This document shows, in pieces, positions 41,524 to 50,615 of a stretch of 64,000 bases of DNA. Numbering within the stretch: position 1 is the first letter of the stretch; every line of letters starts with the position of its first letter. This stretch comes from Streptomyces sp. HD (GTDB lineage: Bacteria; Actinomycetota; Actinomycetes; Streptomycetales; Streptomycetaceae). Both the position numbers and the translations under genes were made by a program. The notes under the pieces were generated by a model. The model worked only from the letters and a program-made list of their open reading frames with translations, was not told where the DNA came from and searched no databases. The stretch is from NCBI RefSeq assembly GCF_028369295.1, contig NZ_JAQMYP010000001.1, forward strand, positions 186,001 through 250,000. The letters run 5' to 3'.

Positions 41524-43051
41524 GGGTGGCCTCCACATCCGTAGTAGCGGGGTCCGTTGTAGTAGGGGTGCTGACGGCCAGGGCCATCACGGCGTCCTGG
41601 GTCGCCTCGGCGGCGCCGAGTTCGCCCGCGATCCGGCCCTGGGCCATCACCAGGACCCGGTCGCTCATGCCGAGCACCTCGGGCAGATCGCTGGAGATCA
41701 TGAGTACGGCGGCGCCGGCCGCGGTCAGTTCGTTGATGAGCTGGTAGATCTCGACCTTGGCGCCGACGTCGATCCCGCGCGTGGGCTCGTCGAGGATGAG
41801 CACCTTGGTGTCGGCGAGCAGCCACTTGCCGATGACGACCTTCTGCTGGTTGCCGCCGGAGAGGGTGCGCACATGCTGGCCGAGCCCGGCCATCCGCACG
41901 CCCAGCTGCTGGGCGATCCGCCCGGCGGCCTCCCGCTGCCCCCTGAGGTCGACGAGCCCCGCGCGCGTGGCCGAACGGAGCGTCACCAGGCCCAGGTTCT
42001 CCTCGACGGACGCGTCCAGGACCAGCCCCTGGCCCTTGCGGTCCTCGGGGATCAGCCCGATGCCCGCGGTCATCGCCGCATTGACGTCGTACTTGGCGAC
42101 CGAGGCGCCGGAGACCTTCACGGCGCCCTTGTCGTACGGGTCGGCGCCGAACACGGCCCGCACGAGCTCGGTACGGCCGGCGCCGACCAGCCCGGCGATG
42201 CCGACGACCTCACCGGCGTGCACCCGGAAGCTCACGTCGTGGAAGACGCCGTCCCTGGTCAGCCCCTCGACGGACAGCAACGCGGCGCCCTTGTCGGGCC
42301 GTTCGCGCGGGTACTGCTGCTCGATCGAGCGCCCCACCATGAGCCGTACGAGTTCGTCCTCGGGCGTGGCGGCCGGGACCTGCCCGACGCTCCTGCCGTC
42401 CCGGACGACCGTGACCCGGTCTCCCAGGGCGGCGATCTCCTCCAGGTGATGCGTGATGAAGACGATGCCGACGCCGTCCTCGCGCAGCGTGCGCACGATC
42501 GCGAAGAGCTTCTCGACCTCCTCGGAGGTGAGCACGGCGGTCGGCTCGTCCATGATGAGCACGCGCGCGTCCAGGCTGAGCGCCTTCGCGATCTCGACCA
42601 TCTGCAGCCGCGCGATGCCGAGTTCACGCACCCGCGCGCGGGGCGACACGTCGACCCCGACGCGCTTCAGCAGGATCTCGGCGTCGGCGTCCATCCGCTT
42701 CCGGTCGATCATCCCGAGGCGGCGCGGCTGGCGGCCCAGGAAGATGTTCTCGGCGACCGTCAGATCGGGAACGAGGTTGAACTCCTGGTAGATGGTGGCG
42801 ATCCCGAGGCGCTCGGAGTCCTGCGCACCGTGGATGCGCGTCTCCTCGCCGCCGACCAGGATCCGCCCGGCGTCGGGCGTGTAGGCACCGGAGAGCATCT
42901 TGATGAGGGTGCTCTTGCCGGCGCCGTTCTCACCGAGGAGCACGTGCACCTCGCCCCGGCGCAGATCGAAGTCGACGCCGTCCAGCGCGACCACGCCCGG
43001 GAAGGTCTTCCGTATGCCCTCGATGCGCAGCAACTCGTCCGGGTTGCTCAC
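41513..43051 (-). CDS. rbsA: Ribose ABC transporter ATPase (two NBDs)
   Basis: A 512-residue sugar-type ABC ATPase with two nucleotide-binding domains. NBD1: Walker A GENGAGKST (about 39), IARLQMVEIAKALS signature region, Walker B VLIMDEPTA. NBD2: degenerate Walker A region GLVGAGRTE (about 290), signature LSGGNQQKV (about 398), VLILDEPTRGID. The degenerate second P-loop is normal for RbsA/AraG/MglA proteins. AAAGGAG lies 6 nt before the GTG at 43051. Ribose rather than another pentose is inferred from rbsK and rbsD. Confidence 0.92.
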   Translation of the reverse strand: MSNPDELLRIEGIRKTFPGVVALDGVDFDLRRGEVHVLLGENGAGKSTLIKMLSGAYTPDAGRILVGGEETRIHGAQDSERLGIATIYQEFNLVPDLTVAENIFLGRQPRRLGMIDRKRMDADAEILLKRVGVDVSPRARVRELGIARLQMVEIAKALSLDARVLIMDEPTAVLTSEEVEKLFAIVRTLREDGVGIVFITHHLEEIAALGDRVTVVRDGRSVGQVPAATPEDELVRLMVGRSIEQQYPRERPDKGAALLSVEGLTRDGVFHDVSFRVHAGEVVGIAGLVGAGRTELVRAVFGADPYDKGAVKVSGASVAKYDVNAAMTAGIGLIPEDRKGQGLVLDASVEENLGLVTLRSATRAGLVDLRGQREAAGRIAQQLGVRMAGLGQHVRTLSGGNQQKVVIGKWLLADTKVLILDEPTRGIDVGAKVEIYQLINELTAAGAAVLMISSDLPEVLGMSDRVLVMAQGRIAGELGAAEATQDAVMALAVSTPTTTDPATTDVEATRGH

Positions 43052-43079
43052 GAAGTGCTCCTTTGCACTGGGGTGGAGT

Positions 43080-44081
43080 TCACTGGGTGGGGTTCTCGCC
43101 GCAGGAGCGGCGTACGACGAGTCGGGCGGGGAGGGTGACGGACTCGCCGGGCCGCCCCTCGATGCGGTCGACCAGGGCGCGTACGGCGGCCCGGCCCAGC
43201 TCGCCCGTCGGCTGGGCGACCGCGGTGATCGGCGGATCGGTGTGCACGAACCACGGGATGTCGTCGAACGCGGCGAGCGCGATGTCCTCGGGAATCCGCA
43301 GCCCACGCGCGCGTACGGCGTCCAGCGCGCCGAGCGCCATCAGGTTGTCGGCCGCGAACACGACCTCGGGCGGCTCGGGCAGGTCGAGGAACCCCTCGGT
43401 GACCCGCCGTCCGCTCTCGGCCTGGAAGTCGCCCTGGCCTATGTAGGCGTCGGGGAGTTCGAGCCCGTACGCGCCGAGGGCCTCGCGGAAGGCCTCGATC
43501 CGTTCCCGTCCGGTGGTGGTGGCGGCGGGCCCCGCGATGATCGCGAGCCGCCGGTGCCCGAGCCCGTGCAGATGCGCCACGAGATCCCGTACGGCGGCCT
43601 GCCCGTCCGCCCGTACGACCGGCACGTCCACGCCCGGGATCCACCGGTCCACGAACACCATCGGCGTCCCGGCCCGCACGGCGTCCAGCATCAGCGGGGA
43701 GCCGCCGTCGGTCGGGGAGACGAGCAGCCCGTCGATACGCCGGTCCAGCAGGTTCCGCACGTGATGGTCCTGCAGATCCGGCCGCTCGTCGGCGTTGCCG
43801 ATGATGACGCTGTAGCCGAGCGCGCGGGCCTCCTCCTCCACGGAACGGGCCAGTTCGGTGAAGTACGGGTTCATGACGTCGCTGATGACCAGGCCGAGGG
43901 TGTGGGTCTGGTCGGTGCGCAGGGAGCGGGCGACGGCGTTCGGGCGGTAGCCCAGGGTCTCGACAGCGGCCAGCACGCGCGTGCGTGCCTCGGCGCTGAC
44001 CGACGGATGGTCGTTCAGGACGCGCGACACCGTGGCGACGGATACCCCCGCCTCGGCCGCGACGTCCTTGATGCTCGCCAT
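43080..44081 (-). CDS. rbsR: LacI-family repressor of the ribose operon
   Basis: A 333-residue LacI/GalR regulator. HTH and hinge IKDVAAEAGVSVATVSRVLNDHP (about 4-26); sensor domain with LGLVISDVMNPYFTELA, GRERIEAFREAL, VFAADNLMALGALDA and AAFDDIPWF. AAGGAGGT precedes the ATG. It is first in the operon, 28 bp upstream of rbsA, with two matching operator-like sequences upstream, so repression of the whole operon including itself is likely. Confidence 0.9.
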   Translation of the reverse strand: MASIKDVAAEAGVSVATVSRVLNDHPSVSAEARTRVLAAVETLGYRPNAVARSLRTDQTHTLGLVISDVMNPYFTELARSVEEEARALGYSVIIGNADERPDLQDHHVRNLLDRRIDGLLVSPTDGGSPLMLDAVRAGTPMVFVDRWIPGVDVPVVRADGQAAVRDLVAHLHGLGHRRLAIIAGPAATTTGRERIEAFREALGAYGLELPDAYIGQGDFQAESGRRVTEGFLDLPEPPEVVFAADNLMALGALDAVRARGLRIPEDIALAAFDDIPWFVHTDPPITAVAQPTGELGRAAVRALVDRIEGRPGESVTLPARLVVRRSCGENPTQ

Positions 44082-44110
44082 CGCAGCTCCACCTCCTTGT
44101 GGATGCTCGT

Positions 44111-44155
44111 GGAATCGATTACATCGATGTGTAGGGAGGATTGGAATCGATTACA
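44111..44155 (-). promoter_or_regulatory. Two GGAATCGATTACA operators before rbsR
   Basis: Identical 13-bp sequences at 44111-44123 and 44143-44155, each centred on ATCGAT, have starts 32 bp apart (about three helical turns). They lie 30-75 bp upstream of the rbsR start. The palindromic centre and phasing are typical of LacI-family operators. Confidence 0.7.
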
Positions 44156-44258
44156 CGGCCGATAATCAACCCCTCAACCACATCCCGAAACCGGATCGTG
44201 ATGTCGCGGCGCGGCGGGGCCCGAGGTGTGAGTGGCGGAACTCGGTGAAACGCTCGCG

Positions 44259-44906
44259 TCAGGCGGTGGCGTAGTCGGACAGGGCGGGCTCCAGCAGGCC
44301 GAAGGCCTGGGCGGCCTCGGCGGCGATGACACGGGCGATCTCGTCATCGGGGCGGCCGGCGAGCGTGAGGGCCTGGATGCGGTGGAACAGCACGCGGTGG
44401 ACGGTGCCCAGCAGGCCGGCGGCGGTCTGGACGGTGATGTCGTCGGGCTGGGCGTCGGTGATCTCGGCGAGCGTCTGGGCCAGGTGGTGTTCGCGCTGCT
44501 CGTGCAGACCGTGCAGGCAGCTGGTCAGGGTGGGGCTGTCGGCGATCATGCGGGCGAACTCCTGGCCGGAGAACCCGGCGACCGGGTCCTGGGCGGCGGT
44601 GGCGTCGGCGAACGCGCGGCGCAGTGCGGCCAGTGCCGATTCGCCCGGGTGCCGGGCGGCGACGGTGCGGGCCAGGGAGGTGGCGAACTCCTCCTGGTGG
44701 TCCAGGGCCAGTTCTTCCTTGCGGGCGAAGTAGTTGGTGACGGTCTTCTTGGCGACGCGGGCGGCGGCGGCGATCTCGGCGATGGTCGTCTGTTCGAAAC
44801 CCTGGGCGATGAACAGCCGGGTGGCGTGGTCGGAGATGAGCTGCCGGGTCTCCTGCTTCTTCGCCTCGCGCAGCCCGGTGGCCGGGGCGGACGTCTGGGT
44901 AGCCAT
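44259..44906 (-). CDS. TetR-family regulator
   Basis: A 215-residue TetR regulator. The N-terminal HTH (TRQLISDHATRLFIAQGFEQTTIAEIAAAARVAKKTVTNYFARKEEL, about 20-66) is complete; the helical C-terminal ligand domain resembles Streptomyces multidrug-type TetRs. It is divergent from a VOC protein, across a spacer with a near-palindromic operator candidate. The ATG at 44906 is the natural start. Confidence 0.88.
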   Translation of the reverse strand: MATQTSAPATGLREAKKQETRQLISDHATRLFIAQGFEQTTIAEIAAAARVAKKTVTNYFARKEELALDHQEEFATSLARTVAARHPGESALAALRRAFADATAAQDPVAGFSGQEFARMIADSPTLTSCLHGLHEQREHHLAQTLAEITDAQPDDITVQTAAGLLGTVHRVLFHRIQALTLAGRPDDEIARVIAAEAAQAFGLLEPALSDYATA

Positions 44907-44937
44907 GGCGCAATCTTACCCTCGTAGCATTTTTACG

Positions 44938-44985
44938 TTGACACCTTCAGGGGGCCTGGACTAACTTTACGACCGTTGTAAGTTT
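44938..44985 (+). promoter_or_regulatory. Promoter with overlapping operator, VOC gene
   Basis: TTGACA (44938-44943), 18-bp spacer and TAACTT (44962-44967) form a sigma-70-like promoter for the VOC gene at 45060. An imperfect inverted repeat, AACTTTAC...GTAAGTTT (44963-44985), overlaps the -10 and start region and is a good candidate TetR operator. Confidence 0.55.
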
Positions 44986-45059
44986 GCGTCGGTAGGACGC
45001 TCGATCGAAGGCTGGGGCACGCGCCCGTGCCCCAGCCTCACCGCAACCCAGGGAGCCTC

Positions 45060-45449
45060 GTGCAGTTCACCGCCTCCACCGTCTCGCTGACCGTTGACGA
45101 CGTCACCGCCTCCCAGGCGTTCTTCACCTCCCACCTCGGCTACACCGTCCAGCAGGCCGCCGACGGCTTCGCCTCCCTGGCGCGCCCCGACGCGGTCGAT
45201 GTCGTCCTGCTCGCCCGCGGCATCCAGGTGCTGCCGCCCGAGCAGCGCGACCGGCACGCCGACGGCCTGATCCTGGCCTTCACCCTCGAAAGCGGCCTGG
45301 CAGAGCAGGAGAAGCGGCTGCGTGACGCCGGAATCGAGATCACCATGCCGCTGCGTCAGGAGCCCTGGGGTGAGCGGCTGTTCCAGGTCACCGACCCCAA
45401 CGGCGTGATCATCCAGTTCGTCGAATGGTCCACTCCCGAGCAGGGCTGA
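45060..45449 (+). CDS. VOC (glyoxalase/dioxygenase-fold) protein
   Basis: A 129-residue vicinal-oxygen-chelate protein: two beta-alpha-beta-beta-beta modules, LTVDDVTASQAFFTSHLGYTV at the N terminus and LFQVTDPNGVIIQFVEW at the C terminus. Only part of the usual metal triad is present, so a binding or resistance role is as likely as an enzyme. The GTG at 45060 follows GGGAG. Divergent from the TetR gene, which probably controls it. Confidence 0.82.
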   Translation: MQFTASTVSLTVDDVTASQAFFTSHLGYTVQQAADGFASLARPDAVDVVLLARGIQVLPPEQRDRHADGLILAFTLESGLAEQEKRLRDAGIEITMPLRQEPWGERLFQVTDPNGVIIQFVEWSTPEQG

Positions 45450-45485
45450 CCCACGCCCAAGGCAAGGCCCCTGACGGGCCGTGGG

Positions 45486-45914
45486 TCAGGGGCGGGCGTA
45501 GGGCCGGGTCATGATCTCCATGTTGTGGCCGTCCGGATCGTCGAAGTACGCGCCGCGACCGCCGAACAGGCGGTTGATCCGACCGGGCTCGGTGTGGCCG
45601 GGGTCGGCGTAGTAGGTGATCCCGACCGCTTCCAGGCGGGCGATCATGGTGTCGAACCGCTCGTCCGGCACGAGGAACGCGTAGTGCTGCGACTGGATCG
45701 GCTCGTCACGCTTCTCGTAGTAGTCGAGCGTCACGCCGTTGCCGAGGTCGACGGGGAGGAACGGCCCGAAGGGAGCGCCGATCTTCAAGCCCAGGATCAC
45801 GGCCAGGAACTCGGCCGACAGCTGCCGGTCCCTGGCGTAGACGGCGGTGTGGTTCAACTGGACCGAGGTCTCCGGCAGTTCGGATGCGGTCTGGTGCTGC
45901 TGTTCGTTCGGCAT
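45486..45914 (-). CDS. VOC family protein
   Basis: A 142-residue VOC protein. NHTAVYARDRQLSAEFLAVILGL (about 22-44) gives the first module with His; QSQHYAFLVPDERFDTMIARL and the end GAYFDDPDGHNMEIMTRPY give the second with His and Glu, so a metal site is possible. Converges with the preceding VOC gene. The ATG at 45914 (MPNEQQHQ) is chosen as the domain begins soon after; the frame is open 46 codons further up. Confidence 0.8.
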   Translation of the reverse strand: MPNEQQHQTASELPETSVQLNHTAVYARDRQLSAEFLAVILGLKIGAPFGPFLPVDLGNGVTLDYYEKRDEPIQSQHYAFLVPDERFDTMIARLEAVGITYYADPGHTEPGRINRLFGGRGAYFDDPDGHNMEIMTRPYARP

Positions 45915-46186
45915 GTGGGTGGTGTGTCTCCGAGGTTCGGGATCCGCTGGGACGGGCGCCGCGAACGGGCGCCAGGCAGAAGAACTCGGAGAGGGGGCGG
46001 GGCTCGTGCCCGCCTCGCGCTCACGCCGAGGCCGGGAGCCCCACTCGTGCATGGCCCATGGCCGACCCGGCAGTCACCCGACGGACCTTAGTGATCGTCG
46101 TGGGCCGGGGCAACGCCGTTTCCCGGCTCCGCACCGTTGCTGACCTCCGCACCCCCGCTGTCACACCCGGCCGGTACCGTCGGGTC

Positions 46187-48445
46187 ATGTCCAACCAGGC
46201 GGGGAACTCCACAGGCGAACGGCGGCCGGCCGTGCTCGAAGGTGTCCTGGAGCGGATCACGTACGCCAACGAGGAGAACGGCTACACGGTCGCCCGGGTC
46301 GACACCGGCCGGGGTGCCGGCGACCTGCTCACCGTCGTCGGCGCGCTGCTCGGCGCGCAGGTCGGTGAGTCGTTGCGGATGGAGGGGCGTTGGGGGTCCC
46401 ATCCGCAGTACGGCAAGCAGTTCAGCGTCGAGAACTACACGACACTCCTTCCCGCCACCGTCCAGGGCATCCGCCGCTACCTCGGCTCCGGCCTGGTCAA
46501 GGGCATCGGCCCGGTCTTCGCCGACCGCATCACCCAGCACTTCGGGCTGGACACCCTCAAGATCATCGAGGAGGAGCCGAAGCGGCTGATCGAGGTTCCG
46601 GGGCTCGGACCCAAGCGGACCAAGAAGATCGCCGACGCCTGGGAGGAGCAGAAGGCGATCAAGGAGGTCATGCTCTTCCTCCAGACCGTCGAGGTGTCCA
46701 CCTCCATCGCCGTGCGGATCTACAAGAAGTACGGCGACGCCTCCATCTCCGTCGTGAAGAACCAGCCCTACCGGCTGGCCGCCGACGTCTGGGGCATCGG
46801 CTTCCTCACCGCCGACAAGATCGCCCAGAGCGTGGGCATTCCGCACGACAGCCCGGAGCGCGTCAAGGCGGGGCTCCAGTACGCGCTGTCGCAGGCCACC
46901 GACCAGGGCAACTGCTTCCTGCCCGAGGAGCAGCTGATCGCCGACGCGGTGAAGCTCCTCCAGGTCGACACCGGGCTCGTCATCGAGTGCCTCGCCGAGC
47001 TGGCCCAGGTCCCCGAGGACGACGGCGACCCCGGTGTCGTACGGGAGAAGGTCCCCGGCCCCGACGGCGGCTCGGACGATCCCGTCACCGCCGTCTACCT
47101 CGTCCCCTTCCACCGTGCCGAACTCTCCCTCTCCGCCCAGCTGTTGAGGCTGCTTCGGACCGACGAGGACAAGATGCCGGGGTTCCATGACGTCGACTGG
47201 GACAAGGCGCTGGGCTGGCTGAAGGGCCGTACGGGCGCGGACCTCGCCCCCGAGCAGGAGGCCGCCGTCAAGCTGGCCCTGACGAAGAAGGTCGCCGTCC
47301 TCACCGGCGGTCCCGGCTGCGGCAAGTCCTTCACCGTGCGCTCGATCGTGGAGCTGGCCCGCGCCAAGAAGGCCAGGGTCGTGCTCGCCGCCCCCACCGG
47401 CCGCGCCGCCAAGCGCCTCGCCGAGCTCACCGGCGCCGAGGCATCCACCGTCCACCGCCTCCTGGAGCTCAAGCCCGGCGGCGACGCGGCCTACGACAAG
47501 GACCGCCCCCTCCAGGCCGACCTGGTGGTGGTCGACGAGGCGTCGATGCTGGACCTGCTGCTGGCGAACAAGCTGGTCAAGGCCGTACCGCCGGGTGCCC
47601 ATCTGCTCTTCGTTGGGGATGTCGACCAGCTGCCCAGCGTCGGGGCGGGAGAGGTGCTGAGGGATCTGCTCGCCGACGGCAGCCCGATCCCGGCCGTGCG
47701 CCTCACGCGGGTGTTCCGGCAGGCCCAGCAGTCGGGCGTGGTGACGAACGCCCACCGGATCAACGCCGGGCAGCATCCTGTCACCGACGGCATGAAGGAC
47801 TTCTTCCTCTTCGTCGAGGACGACACGGAGGCGGCCGGACGGCTCACCGTGGATGTCGCGGCCCATCGGATTCCGGCCAAATTCGGGCTCGATCCACGCC
47901 GGGACATCCAGGTGCTGGCCCCCATGCACCGAGGGCCGGCCGGCGCGGGCACCCTGAACGGGCTGCTCCAGCAGGCCATCACGCCCGGCCGCCCCGATCT
48001 GGCGGAGAAGCGGTTCGGCGGGCGGGTCTTCCGGGTCGGCGACAAGGTCACCCAGATTCGCAACAATTACGAGAAGGGGAAGAACGGCGTCTTCAACGGC
48101 ACCGTGGGTGTGGTCACCTCGCTCGACCCGGTCGACCAGCGCCTCATGGTGCTGACCGACGAGGACGAGGAGGTTCCGTACGAATTCGACGAACTGGATG
48201 AATTGGCGCATGCGTACGCGGTGACGATTCATCGTTCACAGGGAAGTGAATATCCCGCAGTGGTGATCCCCGTCACCACCGGAGCATGGATGATGCTCCA
48301 GCGGAACCTGCTGTACACGGCGGTGACCCGCGCCAAGCAGCTGGTCGTCCTCGTGGGTTCGCGCAAGGCGATCGGCCAGGCGGTGCGCACCGTGTCGGCG
48401 GGGAGGCGCTGCACCGCACTCGACTACCGGCTCGCGGGCCGCTGA
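46187..48445 (+). CDS. recD2: RecD2-type ATP-dependent DNA helicase
   Basis: A 752-residue 5'-3' DNA helicase of the RecD2 (RecD-like without RecBC) group. The N-terminal OB part (LEGVLERITYANEENGYTVARV) and helix-hairpin-helix motifs (GLVKGIGPVFADRI, EVPGLGPKRTKKI) are followed by an SF1B helicase core: Walker A GGPGCGKSFT (about 373), Walker B DEASMLD (about 448), QLPSVGAGEVL, FRQAQ and motif VI YAVTIHRSQGSEY plus YTAVTRAK. A role in genome maintenance is expected. Single gene. Confidence 0.92.
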   Translation: MSNQAGNSTGERRPAVLEGVLERITYANEENGYTVARVDTGRGAGDLLTVVGALLGAQVGESLRMEGRWGSHPQYGKQFSVENYTTLLPATVQGIRRYLGSGLVKGIGPVFADRITQHFGLDTLKIIEEEPKRLIEVPGLGPKRTKKIADAWEEQKAIKEVMLFLQTVEVSTSIAVRIYKKYGDASISVVKNQPYRLAADVWGIGFLTADKIAQSVGIPHDSPERVKAGLQYALSQATDQGNCFLPEEQLIADAVKLLQVDTGLVIECLAELAQVPEDDGDPGVVREKVPGPDGGSDDPVTAVYLVPFHRAELSLSAQLLRLLRTDEDKMPGFHDVDWDKALGWLKGRTGADLAPEQEAAVKLALTKKVAVLTGGPGCGKSFTVRSIVELARAKKARVVLAAPTGRAAKRLAELTGAEASTVHRLLELKPGGDAAYDKDRPLQADLVVVDEASMLDLLLANKLVKAVPPGAHLLFVGDVDQLPSVGAGEVLRDLLADGSPIPAVRLTRVFRQAQQSGVVTNAHRINAGQHPVTDGMKDFFLFVEDDTEAAGRLTVDVAAHRIPAKFGLDPRRDIQVLAPMHRGPAGAGTLNGLLQQAITPGRPDLAEKRFGGRVFRVGDKVTQIRNNYEKGKNGVFNGTVGVVTSLDPVDQRLMVLTDEDEEVPYEFDELDELAHAYAVTIHRSQGSEYPAVVIPVTTGAWMMLQRNLLYTAVTRAKQLVVLVGSRKAIGQAVRTVSAGRRCTALDYRLAGR

Positions 48446-48710
48446 ACCCCCGGTTCGGCCCGCTTCCGGACCCCCTTGTGACCTGCCATTTCGTGAGGCA
48501 GCGAAAAAAATGATCGATCAAACGAGTCGTGAAGGTCACAGAGCACTTCCAGATGGGGAAAACAGGGGGCAGGATGGCAGGTTGGCGGCACTGAGTGCCG
48601 CCGATAGGCCCAATGGTCGACCCCGAGTGCACTCTCCTGAGCCAAATGGGGGAGGGTAGAGACAGTCAGGGCAACCTCGAAGATGAGGCACAACGTCGGT
48701 GAGGGAAGAC

Positions 48711-50000
48711 GTGAGCGACAACTCTGTAGTACTGCGGTACGGCGACGGCGAGTACACCTACCCGGTGATTGACAGCACCGTCGGCGACAAGGGCTTCGAC
48801 ATCGGCAAACTCCGCGCCCAGACCGGTCTGGTGACGCTGGACAGCGGCTACGGCAACACCGCCGCCTATAAATCCGCCGTCACCTACCTCGACGGCGAGG
48901 CGGGCATCCTCCGCTACCGCGGCTACCCGATCGAGCAGCTGGCGGAGCGCTCCACCTTCCTGGAGGTCGCCTACCTGCTGATCAACGGCGAGCTCCCGAC
49001 CGTCGACGAGCTCGCTTCGTTCAAGAACGAGATCACGCAGCACACCCTGCTGCACGAGGACGTCAAGAACTTCTACAAGGGCTTCCCGCGCGACGCCCAC
49101 CCGATGGCCATGCTGTCGTCGGTCGTCTCGGCGCTGTCCACCTTCTACCAGGACAGCCACAACCCGTTCGACGAGACGCAGCGCAACCTCTCGACGATCC
49201 GCCTGCTCGCCAAGCTTCCGACGATCGCGGCGTACGCGTACAAGAAGTCGATCGGCCACCCGTTCGTCTACCCGCGCAACGACCTCGGTTACGTCGAGAA
49301 CTTCCTGCGGATGACCTTCTCGGTGCCGGCGCAGGAGTACGACCTCGACCCGGTCGTCGTCTCCGCCCTCGACAAGCTGCTGATCCTGCACGCGGACCAC
49401 GAGCAGAACTGTTCGACCTCGACGGTCCGCCTGGTCGGCTCGTCGCAGGCCAACATGTTCGCGTCGATCTCGGCCGGCATCTCGGCGCTCTGGGGCCCGC
49501 TGCACGGCGGCGCCAACCAGTCCGTCCTGGAGATGCTGGAGGGCATCCAGGAGAGCGGCGGCGACGTCGACTCCTTCATCCGCAAGGTGAAGAACAAGGA
49601 GGACGGCGTCCGCCTGATGGGCTTCGGCCACCGGGTCTACAAGAACTTCGACCCGCGCGCCAAGATCATCAAGGCCGCCGCGCACGACGTCCTCTCCGCC
49701 CTCGGCAAGTCCGACGAGCTGCTGGACATCGCCCTGAAGCTGGAGGAGCACGCGCTCTCCGACGACTACTTCGTCTCGCGCAGCCTCTACCCGAACGTCG
49801 ACTTCTACACCGGTCTGATCTACCGGGCCATGGGCTTCCCGACCGAGATGTTCACGGTCCTCTTCGCCCTCGGTCGCCTCCCGGGCTGGATCGCCCAGTG
49901 GCACGAGATGATCAAGGAGCCGGGTTCCCGCATCGGCCGCCCGCGCCAGATCTACACGGGCGTCGTGGAGCGCGACTTCGTTCCCGTCGAGCAGCGCTGA
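48711..50000 (+). CDS. gltA: Citrate synthase
   Basis: A 429-residue type II citrate synthase, condensing acetyl-CoA and oxaloacetate. The catalytic triad is visible: His in GPLHGGANQS (about 265), His in MGFGHRVYKNFDPR (about 306) and Asp in SLYPNVDFYTG (about 364). The N-terminal domain (VVLRYGDGEYTYPV) is the usual one for this type. The GTG at 48711 follows GAGGGAAG; an upstream GTG at 48699 is possible. The preceding 265-bp spacer holds the promoter region without a clear operator. Two strong hairpins follow. Confidence 0.95.
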   Translation: MSDNSVVLRYGDGEYTYPVIDSTVGDKGFDIGKLRAQTGLVTLDSGYGNTAAYKSAVTYLDGEAGILRYRGYPIEQLAERSTFLEVAYLLINGELPTVDELASFKNEITQHTLLHEDVKNFYKGFPRDAHPMAMLSSVVSALSTFYQDSHNPFDETQRNLSTIRLLAKLPTIAAYAYKKSIGHPFVYPRNDLGYVENFLRMTFSVPAQEYDLDPVVVSALDKLLILHADHEQNCSTSTVRLVGSSQANMFASISAGISALWGPLHGGANQSVLEMLEGIQESGGDVDSFIRKVKNKEDGVRLMGFGHRVYKNFDPRAKIIKAAAHDVLSALGKSDELLDIALKLEEHALSDDYFVSRSLYPNVDFYTGLIYRAMGFPTEMFTVLFALGRLPGWIAQWHEMIKEPGSRIGRPRQIYTGVVERDFVPVEQR

Positions 50001-50012
50001 GCCTCGTATCAG

Positions 50013-50048
50013 GAGCCTCGTGCCTGACTCCGGTCGGGTGCGGGGCTC
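50013..50048 (+). terminator. First terminator of citrate synthase
   Basis: GAGCCTCGTGCCTGAC (50013-50028) and GTCGGGTGCGGGGCTC (50033-50048) form a 16-bp RNA stem, with four G-U pairs in place of Watson-Crick pairs, around a 4-nt loop. It lies 12 bp after the stop. Because of the G-U pairs it is strong only in this orientation. Confidence 0.75.
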
Positions 50049-50085
50049 TCGTGTTGGTGCGCCCAGCAGGGATGCGCGGATAAAG

Positions 50086-50134
50086 AAGGCGCCCTGGCGG
50101 CGGTCCCCCCACGGGCCGACGTCCAGGGCGCCTT
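50086..50134. terminator. Second terminator hairpin
   Basis: Perfect 12-bp arms AAGGCGCCCTGG (50086-50097) and CCAGGGCGCCTT (50123-50134) with a 25-nt loop. It backs up the first hairpin after citrate synthase. Confidence 0.7.
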
Positions 50135-50615
50135 CCCATGTCCCGGTGCGGATTCCCCCCACGGGATCCGGCCGGGCGTCTGAGAGAGCAGCGCCTGAAT
50201 CGCTGTCTTTCTGTGTTGCCGTTTGAGCAGAACGAGCAAAACTCGACGTACTCATGTATGCGGTTGTGGTCTGCGCTCTGCCGGGACAGCGCACGCTCGG
50301 GAGGGCCGCTCAAAGCTTCCCTGCGTACGTGCCCCGGCAACGCAATTCCGAGGAAGTCCCCCAAGACATCCTCAGATGTCAGCAAGCGCCCCCCAAGACG
50401 CCGTCTGACATCGTCAACTTAGACCTTCGAACCCCTTCGATGGTTACCTTCACATCACTGTGATCTGCGTCTCTTGCATATGTCCGTTAGTTGCGCAAGA
50501 GCCCCGATATGGCGATCGGGGTCCAAGCGTAAGGATGATGCGTGAGCCTTGTGAAGAGCTTATGTGAGCTGGGCGTAGGACTCCAGAGGGCCCTAGCGGG
50601 GTTCTTACTACGAAT
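50135..50615. other. Unassigned spacer gltA / copA
   Basis: About 480 bp without a convincing gene, visibly poorer in G+C than its surroundings in places. A hairpin CCCCGAT (50502-50508) with ATCGGGG (50515-50521) could end the copA transcript or a small RNA. A GTG at 50542 preceded by TAAGGATGATGC opens a frame (MSLVKSLCELGVG) that soon runs antisense into copA; I do not call it a gene. No repeat or tRNA is seen. Confidence 0.5.

Noticed and set aside
39499..41544. 681-residue ORF opposite the rbsCB fusion
   Set aside because: Shadow frame rich in Arg, Asp and His; transporter domains lie on the other strand.
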